Assembly: GCA_017558825.1 (NCBI GenBank)
Contig: JAFYTO010000014.1
Coordinates: 62,001-126,000 of the forward strand
Length of the DNA: 64,000 bases
Origin: Clostridia bacterium
Lineage (GTDB): Bacteria > Bacillota > Clostridia > Christensenellales > Borkfalkiaceae
Direction of reading: 5' to 3'
This document shows, one piece after another, positions 25,302 to 34,857 of this stretch (positions are counted from its first letter, which is position 1; the number at the start of each line of letters is the position of its first letter). A program made the position numbers and the translations under genes. The notes beneath the pieces are model-generated. The model made no database searches and had not been told where the DNA came from. It saw nothing but the letters and a program-made list of their open reading frames with translations.

Positions 25302-26244
25302 TGAAATTGCAAGCAAATTAAAAAAACTAAAAAACGTGGTTATTTTTAGTCATAATAGACCAGATGGCGACACGATAGGCTGTGCTACCGCATTAAAATT
25401 AGCGCTTGAAAAATTAGGCACTAACGTGGTGCTTTGCTGTAACGCTTTGGTGCCTGAAAAGTTCTTCTATATTAAAGGTGCTAACGAGTATAAAAATTCT
25501 AAAGACATAAGAGGCGAGTTTGACGCTTTTATTGCCGTTGACTGCTCTTGCGAAAGTATGTTTGATACTGCATACTCGCTTTTTAGAACTCATAAGAACA
25601 CTTTTAATATAGACCATCATATATCTAACACTCATTACGCTAAAAACAATTACGTTGAAGATACTGGTGCTTGCTGTGAAATTATATACAAGTTAATAAC
25701 AATATTGGGTGTTGAAATTTGTTCAGACATTGCAAATTCCTTGCTTTTAGGCTTGGTTACCGATACGGGTAATTTTGGTCATTCAAATGCAACGTCTAAC
25801 ACGCTTTATTGTGCTTCTAAACTTATGGAAAAGGGCGCAAATTTGTGCTTTACCGTTAAAAAAATGTTTAAAGACCAGTCAAGAGAAAGGGCGGCTTTAT
25901 ATACTCGCGTAATTTCAAATATGCAATACTATTTAGATGGTCAAGTTGCGGTTATTGTAACAAATAAAAAAGATTTAGAGGACTGTAATGCCGTTGATAA
26001 TATGACGGAAGGTTTTATTGATTTTCCTTTAACGGTTAGAACTGTTGAAGTTGCAATTTCACTTTTAGAAGTTGGCAACTTACAATATAAAATTAGTTTC
26101 CGCAGTAAAGGCAAAGTTAACGTAAATGAAATAGCATCACTTTACGGTGGTGGTGGCCACGTTTTAGCAAGTGGCGCTATGCTTAAAGGTTACAAAGAAG
26201 ATATTATAGATAAACTTGTTTACAACGTTAAACAAAGGCTTTAA
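25291..26244 (+). CDS. nrnA: DHH-family phosphoesterase, NrnA-like (nanoRNase / pAp phosphatase)
   Basis: 317 residues. DHH domain with SHNRPDGDTIGC (metal ligands), VDCS and NIDHHISN, and a DHHA1 domain with GGGGHVLASGA. The family degrades 2-5-mer RNAs and dephosphorylates pAp. The ATG at 25291 has AAAGGA eight bases upstream, better than the ATG at 25285. Position between rbfA and truB is conserved in Bacillota. Confidence 0.93.
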   Translation: MTLNEIASKLKKLKNVVIFSHNRPDGDTIGCATALKLALEKLGTNVVLCCNALVPEKFFYIKGANEYKNSKDIRGEFDAFIAVDCSCESMFDTAYSLFRTHKNTFNIDHHISNTHYAKNNYVEDTGACCEIIYKLITILGVEICSDIANSLLLGLVTDTGNFGHSNATSNTLYCASKLMEKGANLCFTVKKMFKDQSRERAALYTRVISNMQYYLDGQVAVIVTNKKDLEDCNAVDNMTEGFIDFPLTVRTVEVAISLLEVGNLQYKISFRSKGKVNVNEIASLYGGGGHVLASGAMLKGYKEDIIDKLVYNVKQRL

Positions 26245-26245
26245 T

Positions 26246-27100
26246 ATGAACGGATTTATTAATTTATATAAGCCGAGCGGAATATCTTCCGCGTACGCTT
26301 TAAATTCAATTAAGAAAAAGTTTAGAGGCAGTAAAGTTGGGCATATGGGAACGCTTGACCCGCTTGCGGAAGGCGTATTACCCGTAGCAATAGGAAAATG
26401 CACTAAACTTTTTGATTATATGCTAGATAAAACAAAAGTGTATATAGCCGAGTTTACTTTTGGCTATGAAACCGACACTTTAGATAGGGCTGGCATAATA
26501 ATAAATCAAAACGGCGCACTTCCAAGTAAAGAGCAGGTTGAAATAGCAAGCCAAAAACTTGTTGGAAAAATTAGCCAAATTCCACCACTTTATAGTGCTA
26601 AAAACGTTAACGGAGAAAAGAGTTACAATTTGGCACGACAAGGAATAGTGGTTGATTTAAAGGCAAAAGAAGTTGAAATTGATGCTATAACTTTGCTTGA
26701 CTGTTGTGAGGAAAAAGGCGTTTACAAGTTTAAAATAGAGTGCAAGGGCGGAACGTATATCCGTTCTATATGTAAAGATTTAGCCTCGCTTTTATCTACT
26801 TACGCTACAATGACTAGTTTGGTTAGAGTTCAAAGCGGAGCGTTTACGTTAGATAGCAGCATCACTTTAAAAGAATTGCAAACTTTAACTGACGTAAGTG
26901 GTTTAATTGTCAATCCTCTTAGCGTGCTTAATTACGAAAAAATTTATATTGATGATAAATTTGAATACGATTTTGTTTGTGGAAAGCCATCTTTTTTAGA
27001 CGTTAAAGACGGGTTGTATTTACTCTTAAACGGCGAAACACTCGTTTGCTTAGCAAGCGTTACTAATAAGGCGTTAAAAATTAAAGTTTACTTTAAATAA
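26246..27100 (+). CDS. truB: tRNA pseudouridine-55 synthase
   Basis: 284 residues. Makes pseudouridine 55 in the T arm of tRNA. The catalytic motif GHMGTLDPLAEGVLPVAIG with its Asp lies at about 32-50, and KCKGGTYIRS-type and PLYSAK motifs follow. The start ATG follows the nrnA stop by one base; AAAGG lies inside the nrnA end. Confidence 0.95.
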   Translation: MNGFINLYKPSGISSAYALNSIKKKFRGSKVGHMGTLDPLAEGVLPVAIGKCTKLFDYMLDKTKVYIAEFTFGYETDTLDRAGIIINQNGALPSKEQVEIASQKLVGKISQIPPLYSAKNVNGEKSYNLARQGIVVDLKAKEVEIDAITLLDCCEEKGVYKFKIECKGGTYIRSICKDLASLLSTYATMTSLVRVQSGAFTLDSSITLKELQTLTDVSGLIVNPLSVLNYEKIYIDDKFEYDFVCGKPSFLDVKDGLYLLLNGETLVCLASVTNKALKIKVYFK

Positions 27101-27102
27101 TT

Positions 27103-27984
27103 ATGGAAATTTTTGAATTTGGTTACAAATTTAATAGCGATTGTGTTTTATGTTTGGGTTATTTTGACGCTATTCATAAGGGGCATAAAGCGCTCATAAA
27201 CAGCGCAAAAACTAAAGCGCAAGAGTTAGGTGTAAAACTTGGCGTTGTGGCGTTTTGCGGTGGCAAAAACGGTCAAGACGTGTTTACCTTTAGCGAGCGC
27301 CTTACTCTGCTTAAAATGCTTGGGGTTGATTTTGTTGTTTATGCATCTTTAACACCTGAATTTATGGCAATTTCTCACCAAAAATTTACGGAAATTTTAT
27401 TCAATAGTTATAACGTAAAAGCAGTTTTTTGCGGTTTTGATTTTACTTATGGTTACAAGGCGCAAGGCAACAGCATAACTCTTAAAGATAGCGCTAAAAA
27501 ATACGGCGCAAACGTTTACGTTTTAGATAAAGTTTTAAACGAAAACGGGCAAAAAATATCAACTTCTCTTATAAAAAACGAGCTTAAAAACGGTAATATT
27601 AAGGGTGCAAACGAACTTTTAGACGGCAATTATTTTATAACTGAAAAGGTTGTAGAGGGTAAAAAATTAGGTAAAACTCTCAATTTTCCTACCATAAATA
27701 TGAGGCTTAGTGAACAAAAATTTTTAATAAAAGAAGGGGTGTATTTAACCTTTGTTATTATTGATAATAAACTTTATTCTTCAATAACAAATGTTGGAAA
27801 ACAGCCAACTTTTAACGGAAATAATTGCGTAATTGAAACATATATAAACGATTTTGACGGCAACTTATATGGCAAATATATTACCGTATATTTTGTTGAA
27901 TTTATAAGGGAAATAAAGGCGTTCAATAGTCAAAGTGAACTCGTTGAGCAACTTAAAAAAGATAAGGAATTTATAAATGATTAA
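27103..27984 (+). CDS. ribF: Bifunctional riboflavin kinase / FAD synthetase
   Basis: 293 residues. Converts riboflavin to FMN and FAD. The N-terminal adenylyltransferase has the nucleotidyl-transferase motif GYFDAIHKGHK (about 19-29) and FCGFDFTYGY. The C-terminal kinase starts at about 180 with GKKLGKTLNFPTINM and contains ITNVGKQPTFNG. It overlaps the next gene by eight bases. Confidence 0.95.
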   Translation: MEIFEFGYKFNSDCVLCLGYFDAIHKGHKALINSAKTKAQELGVKLGVVAFCGGKNGQDVFTFSERLTLLKMLGVDFVVYASLTPEFMAISHQKFTEILFNSYNVKAVFCGFDFTYGYKAQGNSITLKDSAKKYGANVYVLDKVLNENGQKISTSLIKNELKNGNIKGANELLDGNYFITEKVVEGKKLGKTLNFPTINMRLSEQKFLIKEGVYLTFVIIDNKLYSSITNVGKQPTFNGNNCVIETYINDFDGNLYGKYITVYFVEFIREIKAFNSQSELVEQLKKDKEFIND

Positions 27985-28822
27985 ATTTGGACCAAGTGGC
28001 AATGGTGAACAATTTTATAATTTGGGATTGTCTGGTGCAAAAGACAGTGCAAAATATGTTAAAGATTTAGGATTGAACTGTTTTGAATACTCTTTTGGTA
28101 GAGGCATAACTCTTTCTCAAAAAACTGCGGAAGAAACAGGTAACGCCTTTTTAAGTAACGGCATAGAATTAAGTATTCACGCGCCTTATTTTATAAATTT
28201 TGCAACTGTTGAAGAAGACAAGGAAATCAATTCTTATAACTACGTTATAAATACGTTAAAATACGCTAAAATTATGGGTGCAAAAAGAATAGTTTTTCAT
28301 CCGTCAACTCAAGGCAAACTTGACCGCCAAAGCGCTGTTGAATTAACTCACAAAAGGCTTGAAAAACTAGCGGATTTGATAGTTGAAAATAATCTTGACG
28401 ACCTTATTGTTTGCCCAGAAACTATGGGCAAATCAAAGCAAATTGGCACAGTTGAAGAAATAGCGAATTTTTGTAATATTGCTCCATTTTTCGTGCCTGC
28501 CATTGATTTTGGTCACGTCAACTCGCGTGAAAATGGCTCGCTAAATACTCACCAAGATTTTTTAAACGTTTTGAACGTTACAAAAAGCATTGTTGGCGAA
28601 GAAAAATTAAGCAAATTACACGTTCATTTTTCTAAAATAATGTACGGAGATAAAGGTGAAATTAAACATTTGACTTTTGACGACCAAACGTACGGCCCAA
28701 ATTTTGAACCTTTTGCAAAAGCTCTTAAAATTTTAGACCTAGAACCATTTATTATTTGTGAAAGTGCAGGCACGCAAGATATTGACGCGGTTAAAATGAA
28801 GCAAATATACTTTAATGCATAA
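27977..28822 (+). CDS. AP endonuclease family 2 / endonuclease IV-like TIM-barrel protein
   Basis: 281 residues. Metal-binding motifs typical of the Nfo family are present: SIHAPYFINF (about 68-77), HPSTQG (about 109), PETMGK, DFGHVNSR and HVHFS, plus ICESAG near the end. It would cut DNA at abasic sites. It is somewhat divergent from canonical Nfo, so sugar-isomerase-like relatives remain possible, but the TIM barrel with three zinc sites fits endonuclease IV best. Last gene of the rimP operon, ending at a strong terminator. Confidence 0.8.
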   Translation: MIKFGPSGNGEQFYNLGLSGAKDSAKYVKDLGLNCFEYSFGRGITLSQKTAEETGNAFLSNGIELSIHAPYFINFATVEEDKEINSYNYVINTLKYAKIMGAKRIVFHPSTQGKLDRQSAVELTHKRLEKLADLIVENNLDDLIVCPETMGKSKQIGTVEEIANFCNIAPFFVPAIDFGHVNSRENGSLNTHQDFLNVLNVTKSIVGEEKLSKLHVHFSKIMYGDKGEIKHLTFDDQTYGPNFEPFAKALKILDLEPFIICESAGTQDIDAVKMKQIYFNA

Positions 28823-28824
28823 AA

Positions 28825-28857
28825 AAACGGCTCTTGTTACGAGCCGTTTATTTTTTA
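28825..28857. terminator. Convergent terminator
   Basis: 9-bp GC-rich stem (28825-28833 with 28841-28849), loop of seven, A-run before and T-rich tract after. Ends the nusA operon and the XRE gene. Confidence 0.88.
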
Positions 28858-29463
28858 TTTAGATTTTCTATTCTTCAAAATTATTTTGTAAATGTACCAA
28901 ATAATAGCAAGCACTTCAATGGCAATAGCAACAAGATAAAGTAAAATTATTTGATTTACTAGCGAGTAAAGTGCCAAATGAAGAGTTAACACCGTTGTCC
29001 AAATAATAGCTGAAATAGAAATGAATTGCATTATTAAATTTCTATAAATACAATCAAAAACTAGTTTTACTATAAAAGTTGAAGGAAGTGCAATTATAAA
29101 CGTAAGCCACGCTTTAGATAGGTAAGGAAAGGCAACTTTGATTATAAAAAATGCTAAAAGGGCAACAAGCCAAACTATCACGCAAGAAAGCATAGGAACA
29201 AATACTTTGTTAACCTTTGCTGGTTGCAATTTTGGCCTTACGTTTGCACTTAATAAATCGTTAACAGTTACGCCGTAAATATTTGCAATGTTTTGCAAAA
29301 CGTAAACGTCTGGCAAACATTCGCCACTTTCCCATTTGGAAACGGCTTTATCTGAATAATTTAATTTTTCCGCAAGAGAGGCTTGCGTTAAATTATTAAG
29401 CTTGCGATACTTTATTAAATTTTGAGCAACTTGCTTGTTAAATTCTTCTTGACTAACGTTCAT
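28855..29463 (-). CDS. XRE-family HTH regulator with C-terminal membrane domain
   Basis: 202 residues. The N-terminal HTH (about 12-68) reads LIKYRKLNNLTQASLAEKLNYSDKAVSKWESGECLPDV, a Cro/CI type. Four transmembrane helices follow (about 85-195). This architecture is common in Bacillota and may sense envelope signals. There is no Shine-Dalgarno; TATAAT is six bases upstream of the ATG with a matching -35, so the mRNA is probably leaderless. Confidence 0.82.
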   Translation of the reverse strand: MNVSQEEFNKQVAQNLIKYRKLNNLTQASLAEKLNYSDKAVSKWESGECLPDVYVLQNIANIYGVTVNDLLSANVRPKLQPAKVNKVFVPMLSCVIVWLVALLAFFIIKVAFPYLSKAWLTFIIALPSTFIVKLVFDCIYRNLIMQFISISAIIWTTVLTLHLALYSLVNQIILLYLVAIAIEVLAIIWYIYKIILKNRKSK

Positions 29464-29469
29464 AATTTA

Positions 29470-29497
29470 ATTATAACCTTTTTTTAATTAAATGCAA
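29470..29497 (-). promoter_or_regulatory. Promoter of the XRE gene, apparently leaderless
   Basis: Minus strand: TTGCAT (29497-29492), 16-bp spacer, TATAAT (29475-29470), six bases, then ATG at 29463. Confidence 0.65.
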
Positions 29498-29529
29498 GCG
29501 TTTTTTGTTGAATTTTAACAAATTTAAAG

Positions 29530-29558
29530 TTGACTTATATTAAATTATATGTTAACAT
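29530..29558 (+). promoter_or_regulatory. Promoter of the pepP-efp operon
   Basis: TTGACT (29530-29535), 17-bp spacer and TAACAT (29553-29558). The leader of about 28 bases has no ribosome site close to the ATG. Confidence 0.5.
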
Positions 29559-29592
29559 ATAAAAGGACTAAATATTAGTTCGCTATTTTGCT

Positions 29593-30603
29593 ATGAATAA
29601 AAAAGTTACAGTTATTGAAGACGTTGATTTAATTTATTATTTTATTAAGCGCACGGTTGATGACGCGTTCTTAGTTTTAACTAATAATGAATACCATTTA
29701 TTTGTTGATTTAAGGTATTATGAAGCGGTTAAAAACGATAAAGGAGTTTGCGTTCATCTATTAAATAGTAGTGAAGTTTTGTACGAATTTATAGCTACTT
29801 TAAACGTTAAAGAAATTGGCTTAGTGTATGACTATTCTAGTGCTAAACTATATGACGCTTTAATAAAATTGGGTTACGTTTTGTATGATGACGGTGCTCA
29901 AATTTTGCAAAAAACCAGTATAAAAAATCAAAGTGAGCTTTCAATAATTAAAGAGGCTTGCAAAATTGCTGAAACTGCTTTTGAAAGTGTTTTACCTTCG
30001 TTAAAAGAGGGTGTAACTGAAAGTGAAATTCAAAGCGAGCTTGAATATTTGTTTAGAAAGTTTGGAGCGGAAGATAAAGCTTTTAATTCAATTGTTGCAT
30101 TTGGGGAAGGTTCTTCTATTCCACATTATAAAACAGGCAATACTGTTTTAAAAAAGAATATGCCTGTGTTATTTGATTTTGGCTGTAAGTATAAGGGCTA
30201 TTTAAGCGATATGTCACGCTCATTTTACTTTGGTACTCCACCAAAAAAATACGTTGATGCGTTTAATGCCGTTTGCAATGCACAGCGCTTGGCAATTTCA
30301 AATATTAAAGCTGGAATTACTTGTAAGGAAGCAGATGCGATTGCAAGGAATTATTTAAAATCTTTTGATTTAGATAAATATTTTATTCATTCGCTTGGCC
30401 ACGGTGTTGGTGTAAAAATTCACGAAGAGCCAAGGCTTTCAATTAAAAGCGAGCAAATATTAGTAGAAAACAACGTGTTTTCAGTTGAGCCGGGCGTATA
30501 TTTTGAAGGCGAGTTTGGAATTAGAATTGAAGATACTTGTTTTATTAAAGACGGTGTTTGCCGTTCGTTTATGTCAAACAAAATTGAGTTAACTCTCAAT
30601 TAA
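29593..30603 (+). CDS. M24 family Xaa-Pro aminopeptidase
   Basis: 336 residues. An N-terminal creatinase-like domain is followed by the pita-bread metallopeptidase domain. The metal ligands are recognisable in LFDFGCKYKGYLSDMSR (two Asp), HSLGHGVGVKIHEEP (His and Glu environment), SVEPGVY and GIRIEDT (Glu). The gene precedes efp, as in many Bacillota (yqhT-efp). It releases N-terminal residues next to proline in the cytosol. The initiation site has no clear Shine-Dalgarno. Confidence 0.92.
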   Translation: MNKKVTVIEDVDLIYYFIKRTVDDAFLVLTNNEYHLFVDLRYYEAVKNDKGVCVHLLNSSEVLYEFIATLNVKEIGLVYDYSSAKLYDALIKLGYVLYDDGAQILQKTSIKNQSELSIIKEACKIAETAFESVLPSLKEGVTESEIQSELEYLFRKFGAEDKAFNSIVAFGEGSSIPHYKTGNTVLKKNMPVLFDFGCKYKGYLSDMSRSFYFGTPPKKYVDAFNAVCNAQRLAISNIKAGITCKEADAIARNYLKSFDLDKYFIHSLGHGVGVKIHEEPRLSIKSEQILVENNVFSVEPGVYFEGEFGIRIEDTCFIKDGVCRSFMSNKIELTLN

Positions 30604-30635
30604 AATAAATTTTTATTAAGGAGAAAATCTCTTAT

Positions 30636-31196
30636 ATGGTATTAGCAGGCGATTTAAGAAAAGGCGTAACTATTGAATATGATGGCAAAATTTTTACAGT
30701 TGTAGATTTCTTACACGTTAAACCGGGCAAAGGCGCGGCTTTCGTTAGAACTACTTTAAAAAACGTTGTTGACGGTAAAGTATTACAAATTACTTTTAAC
30801 CCAACTGAAAAGTTTGAAAACGCTATTATTGAAACTAAAAGAATGACTTATTCATACAATGACGGCGAACTTTACTACTTTATGGATGAAGAATATAACA
30901 TGGAACCACTCAACTATGACCAAGTTGAAGATGCTCTTAGATACATTAAGGAAAACGACCCTGTTACAGTTAAGTTCTATAAAGGTAAAGCTTTCTCAGT
31001 TGATTGTGAAAACTTTGTTGAATTATTAGTTACCGAAGCAGAACCAAGCGTGGCAGGCAACACGGCTACTAACGCTACTAAAAACGTTAAACTTGAAACT
31101 GGTATTAGCATTCAAGTTCCTATGTTCGTTAATGAAGGTGACGTTATTCGTATTGACACCAGAACTGGCGACTACATGGAAAGAGTTAAAAAATAA
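30636..31196 (+). CDS. efp: Elongation factor P
   Basis: 186 residues. Relieves ribosome stalling at polyproline. The three beta-barrel domains start with [29 protein letters not shown] holds the Lys that is modified in some species; [17 protein letters not shown] marks the C-terminus. AAGGAGA is about 11 bases before the ATG. Confidence 0.97.
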   Translation: MVLAGDLRKGVTIEYDGKIFTVVDFLHVKPGKGAAFVRTTLKNVVDGKVLQITFNPTEKFENAIIETKRMTYSYNDGELYYFMDEEYNMEPLNYDQVEDALRYIKENDPVTVKFYKGKAFSVDCENFVELLVTEAEPSVAGNTATNATKNVKLETGISIQVPMFVNEGDVIRIDTRTGDYMERVKK

Positions 31197-31202
31197 TTCT
31201 AA

Positions 31203-31238
31203 TTTGCTCGGCAAGGTTTTTTTGTCGGGCAATTTTTT
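31203..31238 (+). terminator. Terminator of efp
   Basis: 7-bp stem with one G-T pair (31204-31210 with 31226-31232 approximately), followed by a run of T. Confidence 0.6.
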
Positions 31239-31249
31239 TCTTTTATTTT

Positions 31250-31969
31250 ATGAAAACTGTTATAATTACTGGCGCAAGCCAAGGAATAGGGCGCTGTCTT
31301 GCTATTCATTATGCTAGCAACGGCTATCAAGTTTTGGCAGTGTACAATAACTCAAAAAGCCAAGCGGAAGCCTTATTAGAATACAAAAATATTGATATTT
31401 TTAAAGCAGACGTATCAAGCGAGAGTGAAGTTGATGCGTTGTTTGGTTATGCTAAAAACAAATACGGCAATATTGACGTTTTAATAAATAACGCCGGTGT
31501 CGCATTAAAACAAAAACCTTTAATAGACGTTTTAGAAAGCGAATATAATCACGTTTTTAACGTCAATGTTAAAGGGGTGTTTTTATGCACTAAAAACGCT
31601 GTAAACAATATGCTTAATAACGGCGGTAAAATTATAAATATTTCTTCAGTATTTGGCGAAGTTAAAGGTAGTTGTGAGGTTGTGTATTCGGCGTCTAAAA
31701 GTGCCGTAATAGGCTTTACTCGCGCGCTTAGTGAAGAGTTGGAATACTCTAATATTGCCGTTTGTAGCATAATTTTAGGTTTGGTAGATACGAATATGAA
31801 CGCTCATTTAACAGATGAGGAAAAACTTGATTTTGTTAAAGAGTGCGGGCTTGAAAAAGTGCCAACTCCAAGCGAGGTGGCTACAAAAATTTATCAAATT
31901 AGCACGTTAACAAATAAAGAAATTAATGGCAAAAATTTCCCGATTTTTGCTGGAAATATGCTAAAATAA
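31250..31969 (+). CDS. Short-chain dehydrogenase/reductase (FabG-like)
   Basis: 239 residues. NAD(P)-binding TGASQGIGR (about 7-15), NNAGVA and the catalytic YSASKSA (Tyr-x-x-x-Lys) with the Ser in INISSVFG. Likely a ketoreductase of fatty acid or other metabolism. It is not next to other fab genes, so the substrate is uncertain. The ATG at 31250 directly follows a terminator T run and has no ribosome-binding site. Confidence 0.85.
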   Translation: MKTVIITGASQGIGRCLAIHYASNGYQVLAVYNNSKSQAEALLEYKNIDIFKADVSSESEVDALFGYAKNKYGNIDVLINNAGVALKQKPLIDVLESEYNHVFNVNVKGVFLCTKNAVNNMLNNGGKIINISSVFGEVKGSCEVVYSASKSAVIGFTRALSEELEYSNIAVCSIILGLVDTNMNAHLTDEEKLDFVKECGLEKVPTPSEVATKIYQISTLTNKEINGKNFPIFAGNMLK

Positions 31970-32060
31970 TTTAATTATAACTTTTTTTGAGATAAAAAAA
32001 GGATTTTCGTTTATATTAAAGTATATATAAAGTGTAATAGTTAAAAGGTAGGGCTGAGCG

Positions 32061-33065
32061 TTGGAATATTCTATTAAACAAAAAATTTACGAGAGAGAAG
32101 ATGCGTTTTTGTCTAAATACGCAGTTAAATCTAAAGATACTAAAGGGCGCGCCACTAAAGAAGAGCCTTGCTCTATGCGCACTGACTTTCAACGTGATAG
32201 AGATAGAATTATTTACAGCAAAGCTTTTATACGCTTAAAAAATAAAACACAAGTATTTTTCTCGCCGGAAGGCGACCATTATATGACAAGGCTTACTCAC
32301 ACTTTTGACGTTTGCCAAATTGCGCGCTCACTTGCACGTTGTTTGTTTTTAAATGAAGATTTAGCAGAAGCAATTGCGCTTGGGCACGACCTTGGGCATA
32401 CTCCCTTTGGCCACGCTGGCGAAAGGGCGCTTAACTTAGTTTCACAAACTAAATTTCAACACAATGAACAATCTTTGCGTGTTGTTGAAGTTTTAGAAAA
32501 TGATTTTAAGGGTTTAAATTTAACTTACGAGGTTAAAGACGGTATTTTAAACCATAAATTAAGTGGAAATCCATTTACATTAGAGGGTAAGTGCGTGTCT
32601 TTTGCTGATAGAATAGCTTATTTAAATCATGACGTTGAAGATGCTATTAGAGCAGGCATTATTACCAAAAATAGTTTGCCAAAAATAGCAACAAGCGTTT
32701 TAGGCAACTCCACTCGTGAAAGAGTTAATTGCTTAATTTCTTCAATAGTTAATGAAAGTGCAAACCAAAATGATATAATAATTTCAAGTGACGTATTAGA
32801 GGCTATGACTGCGCTTAGAGAATTTATGTTTGAAAAGGTGTATTTTACTGATTTTGCTAAGCTTCAAGAAGAAAAAGCAACTAATATGATTAGCGCAATG
32901 TACAATTATTTTTTAAAGGACGTTAGTAAACTTCCTACCGCATATAAAAAGTTACTTGAAACTTATTCAAAAGAGCAAGTTGTTTGCGATTATATATCTA
33001 GTATGACGGATAGATATGCCGTTAGCGTATTCCGTTCTATATTTGTTCCAGAAAATTTTAGTTAA
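32061..33065 (+). CDS. dgt: dGTPase-like HD-domain phosphohydrolase
   Basis: 334 residues. Hydrolyses dNTPs to deoxynucleosides and triphosphate. HD motif residues appear in THTFDVCQIARSL and ALGHDLGHTPFGHAGE; SMRTDFQRDRDRIIYSKAFIRLKNKTQVF is the family N-terminus. The start is TTG at 32061 with AAAGGTAGGG upstream. It precedes dnaG, a common arrangement in Clostridia. Confidence 0.9.
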   Translation: MEYSIKQKIYEREDAFLSKYAVKSKDTKGRATKEEPCSMRTDFQRDRDRIIYSKAFIRLKNKTQVFFSPEGDHYMTRLTHTFDVCQIARSLARCLFLNEDLAEAIALGHDLGHTPFGHAGERALNLVSQTKFQHNEQSLRVVEVLENDFKGLNLTYEVKDGILNHKLSGNPFTLEGKCVSFADRIAYLNHDVEDAIRAGIITKNSLPKIATSVLGNSTRERVNCLISSIVNESANQNDIIISSDVLEAMTALREFMFEKVYFTDFAKLQEEKATNMISAMYNYFLKDVSKLPTAYKKLLETYSKEQVVCDYISSMTDRYAVSVFRSIFVPENFS

Positions 33066-33074
33066 TAGGGTATT

Positions 33075-34856
33075 ATGGCAGTTTTAAATGAAAAGTTCAT
33101 AAGTGAACTTAAATCAAAATGTAATATCGTTGATATAGTTGGGCGTTATTGCGTGCTTCAGCGCAAGGGTTCGTCTAATTATTGGGCGCGCTGTCCGCTA
33201 CCTGGCCATAGCGAAAAAACGCCTTCGTTTACGGTAAACGAACCTGGGCAATTTTACCACTGCTTTGGCTGTGGTAAGAGTGGTGACGTGGTTAAGTTTA
33301 TTGAAGAAGTTGAGGCTCTTTCGTTTTATGAAGCAGTTAAATTTTTGGCAGATATTGCAAAAATGGAAATGCCTGAAGGTGATGAATTTAACGAAGACGT
33401 TATAAAAAAGAATAAAGAAAGTAAAGAAAGGCTTTTAGCCGTATTAAAAGATACCGCGCATTTCTACGTTAATAATTTAAAAAAGCCAGAAGCTAACGAT
33501 TATTTAAAATATTTAGATAAGCGTGGATTTTCAAGCGAAACAATTCGCGCGTTTGGAATAGGAGCATCTCTATCTTTTGATGGATTACCTAAGCATTTAA
33601 AAAGTTTAGGCTATACTGAAAGTGAAATGCTTGAATCGGGCGTTTGCCAAAAAAGTGAAAAAGGCAACGTGTTTGATGCTGAAGCTAATCGCTTAACTAT
33701 ACCTGTAATAAATACCTTTAATCAAGTTATTGCCTTTACAGGTCGTGTTTTAAAGCCAAGTAGTGATAAAATTGGCAAATATAAAAACACTCAAGAAACA
33801 AAAATATATTTAAAGAAAAAAACATTATTTAACATAAATAATCTTAAAAAATTAAGAACGGACAAGCAATTGCCTTTTGTTATAATGGTTGAGGGCAATT
33901 TAGACGTTGTTTCGCTTCATCAAGCGGGTTTTAAAAACGTTGCTTGCTCTATGGGCACGTCTTTAACGCTTGACCAAGCAAAGGTGTTAAAGCGATTTAC
34001 TGACGTTGTTTATATTTGTTTTGACGGCGATAGTGCTGGTAAAGAAGCAACGCTTCGCAGTTTAGATATTTTTGCTAGTGAAGAGTTTGAAATTAGGGTT
34101 GTTCCGCTTCCTGAAGGTAAAGACCCTGATGACGTTATTAGAACTGGCGGTAAAGAAGCTTATCAAAAACTTTTAGATAAAGCGCTTCCACTTATTGACT
34201 TTAAGTTAAAAGTTGTTGAAACTGGCAAAGACTTATCTAACGTTTCAGATAAGCGCAAATATATAACCGAAGCGCTTGACGTAATAAGAAGCGTTGCTAA
34301 TGAATCGCTTAAAGAAGAACTTTTGCAAAAGGTGAGGGACGTTTCCGGCAGAACCTACGAAAGTTTAAAGCGAGATTTAGAACACGGTGTTTCTAGCCCA
34401 AAAGAAGAAACGTTTACAGTTCCTAAAACCACCGTTAAGTCAACCGCAACCGATAGGGCGGAAAGATTTATAATTTATTCGTTCATACATAAAAAAGATT
34501 TTGCTGTTTTTGACGATGATTTATACTTTAACAACTTAACGTGCCAAAAGCTAGCTGAAACGGTTGTTTTTGGCTTGAATAACGTTGAAATTAGCAAACT
34601 TTCTACATTAGTTAATGATGATGAATTAGTTGAAGTTAACGAAATTTTAAACTGTGGTGAGTTAATTGCTAAAGACGGCGAAGAAAAGTATTATAATGAC
34701 TGTGTATTAGCATTAAAGCAATTTAATTTAGAAACGGAAATTGCTAATCTTAATAAGCAATACGCAAAAGAAACTGACATAAATAGTAGAAAAGAAATTG
34801 GTAAAGTTTTGCTAAAACTTACACAAAAATTAACAAATCTTAAAAACGGAGGATAA
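33075..34856 (+). CDS. dnaG: DNA primase
   Basis: 593 residues. CHC2 zinc finger (about 36-66) with [15 protein letters not shown] and [16 protein letters not shown] ligands. The RNA-polymerase catalytic core contains the TOPRIM motifs [16 protein letters not shown] and [11 protein letters not shown]. The C-terminal helicase-binding region is shorter and less conserved. Followed one base later by rpoD. Confidence 0.97.
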   Translation: MAVLNEKFISELKSKCNIVDIVGRYCVLQRKGSSNYWARCPLPGHSEKTPSFTVNEPGQFYHCFGCGKSGDVVKFIEEVEALSFYEAVKFLADIAKMEMPEGDEFNEDVIKKNKESKERLLAVLKDTAHFYVNNLKKPEANDYLKYLDKRGFSSETIRAFGIGASLSFDGLPKHLKSLGYTESEMLESGVCQKSEKGNVFDAEANRLTIPVINTFNQVIAFTGRVLKPSSDKIGKYKNTQETKIYLKKKTLFNINNLKKLRTDKQLPFVIMVEGNLDVVSLHQAGFKNVACSMGTSLTLDQAKVLKRFTDVVYICFDGDSAGKEATLRSLDIFASEEFEIRVVPLPEGKDPDDVIRTGGKEAYQKLLDKALPLIDFKLKVVETGKDLSNVSDKRKYITEALDVIRSVANESLKEELLQKVRDVSGRTYESLKRDLEHGVSSPKEETFTVPKTTVKSTATDRAERFIIYSFIHKKDFAVFDDDLYFNNLTCQKLAETVVFGLNNVEISKLSTLVNDDELVEVNEILNCGELIAKDGEEKYYNDCVLALKQFNLETEIANLNKQYAKETDINSRKEIGKVLLKLTQKLTNLKNGG

Positions 34857-34857
34857 A

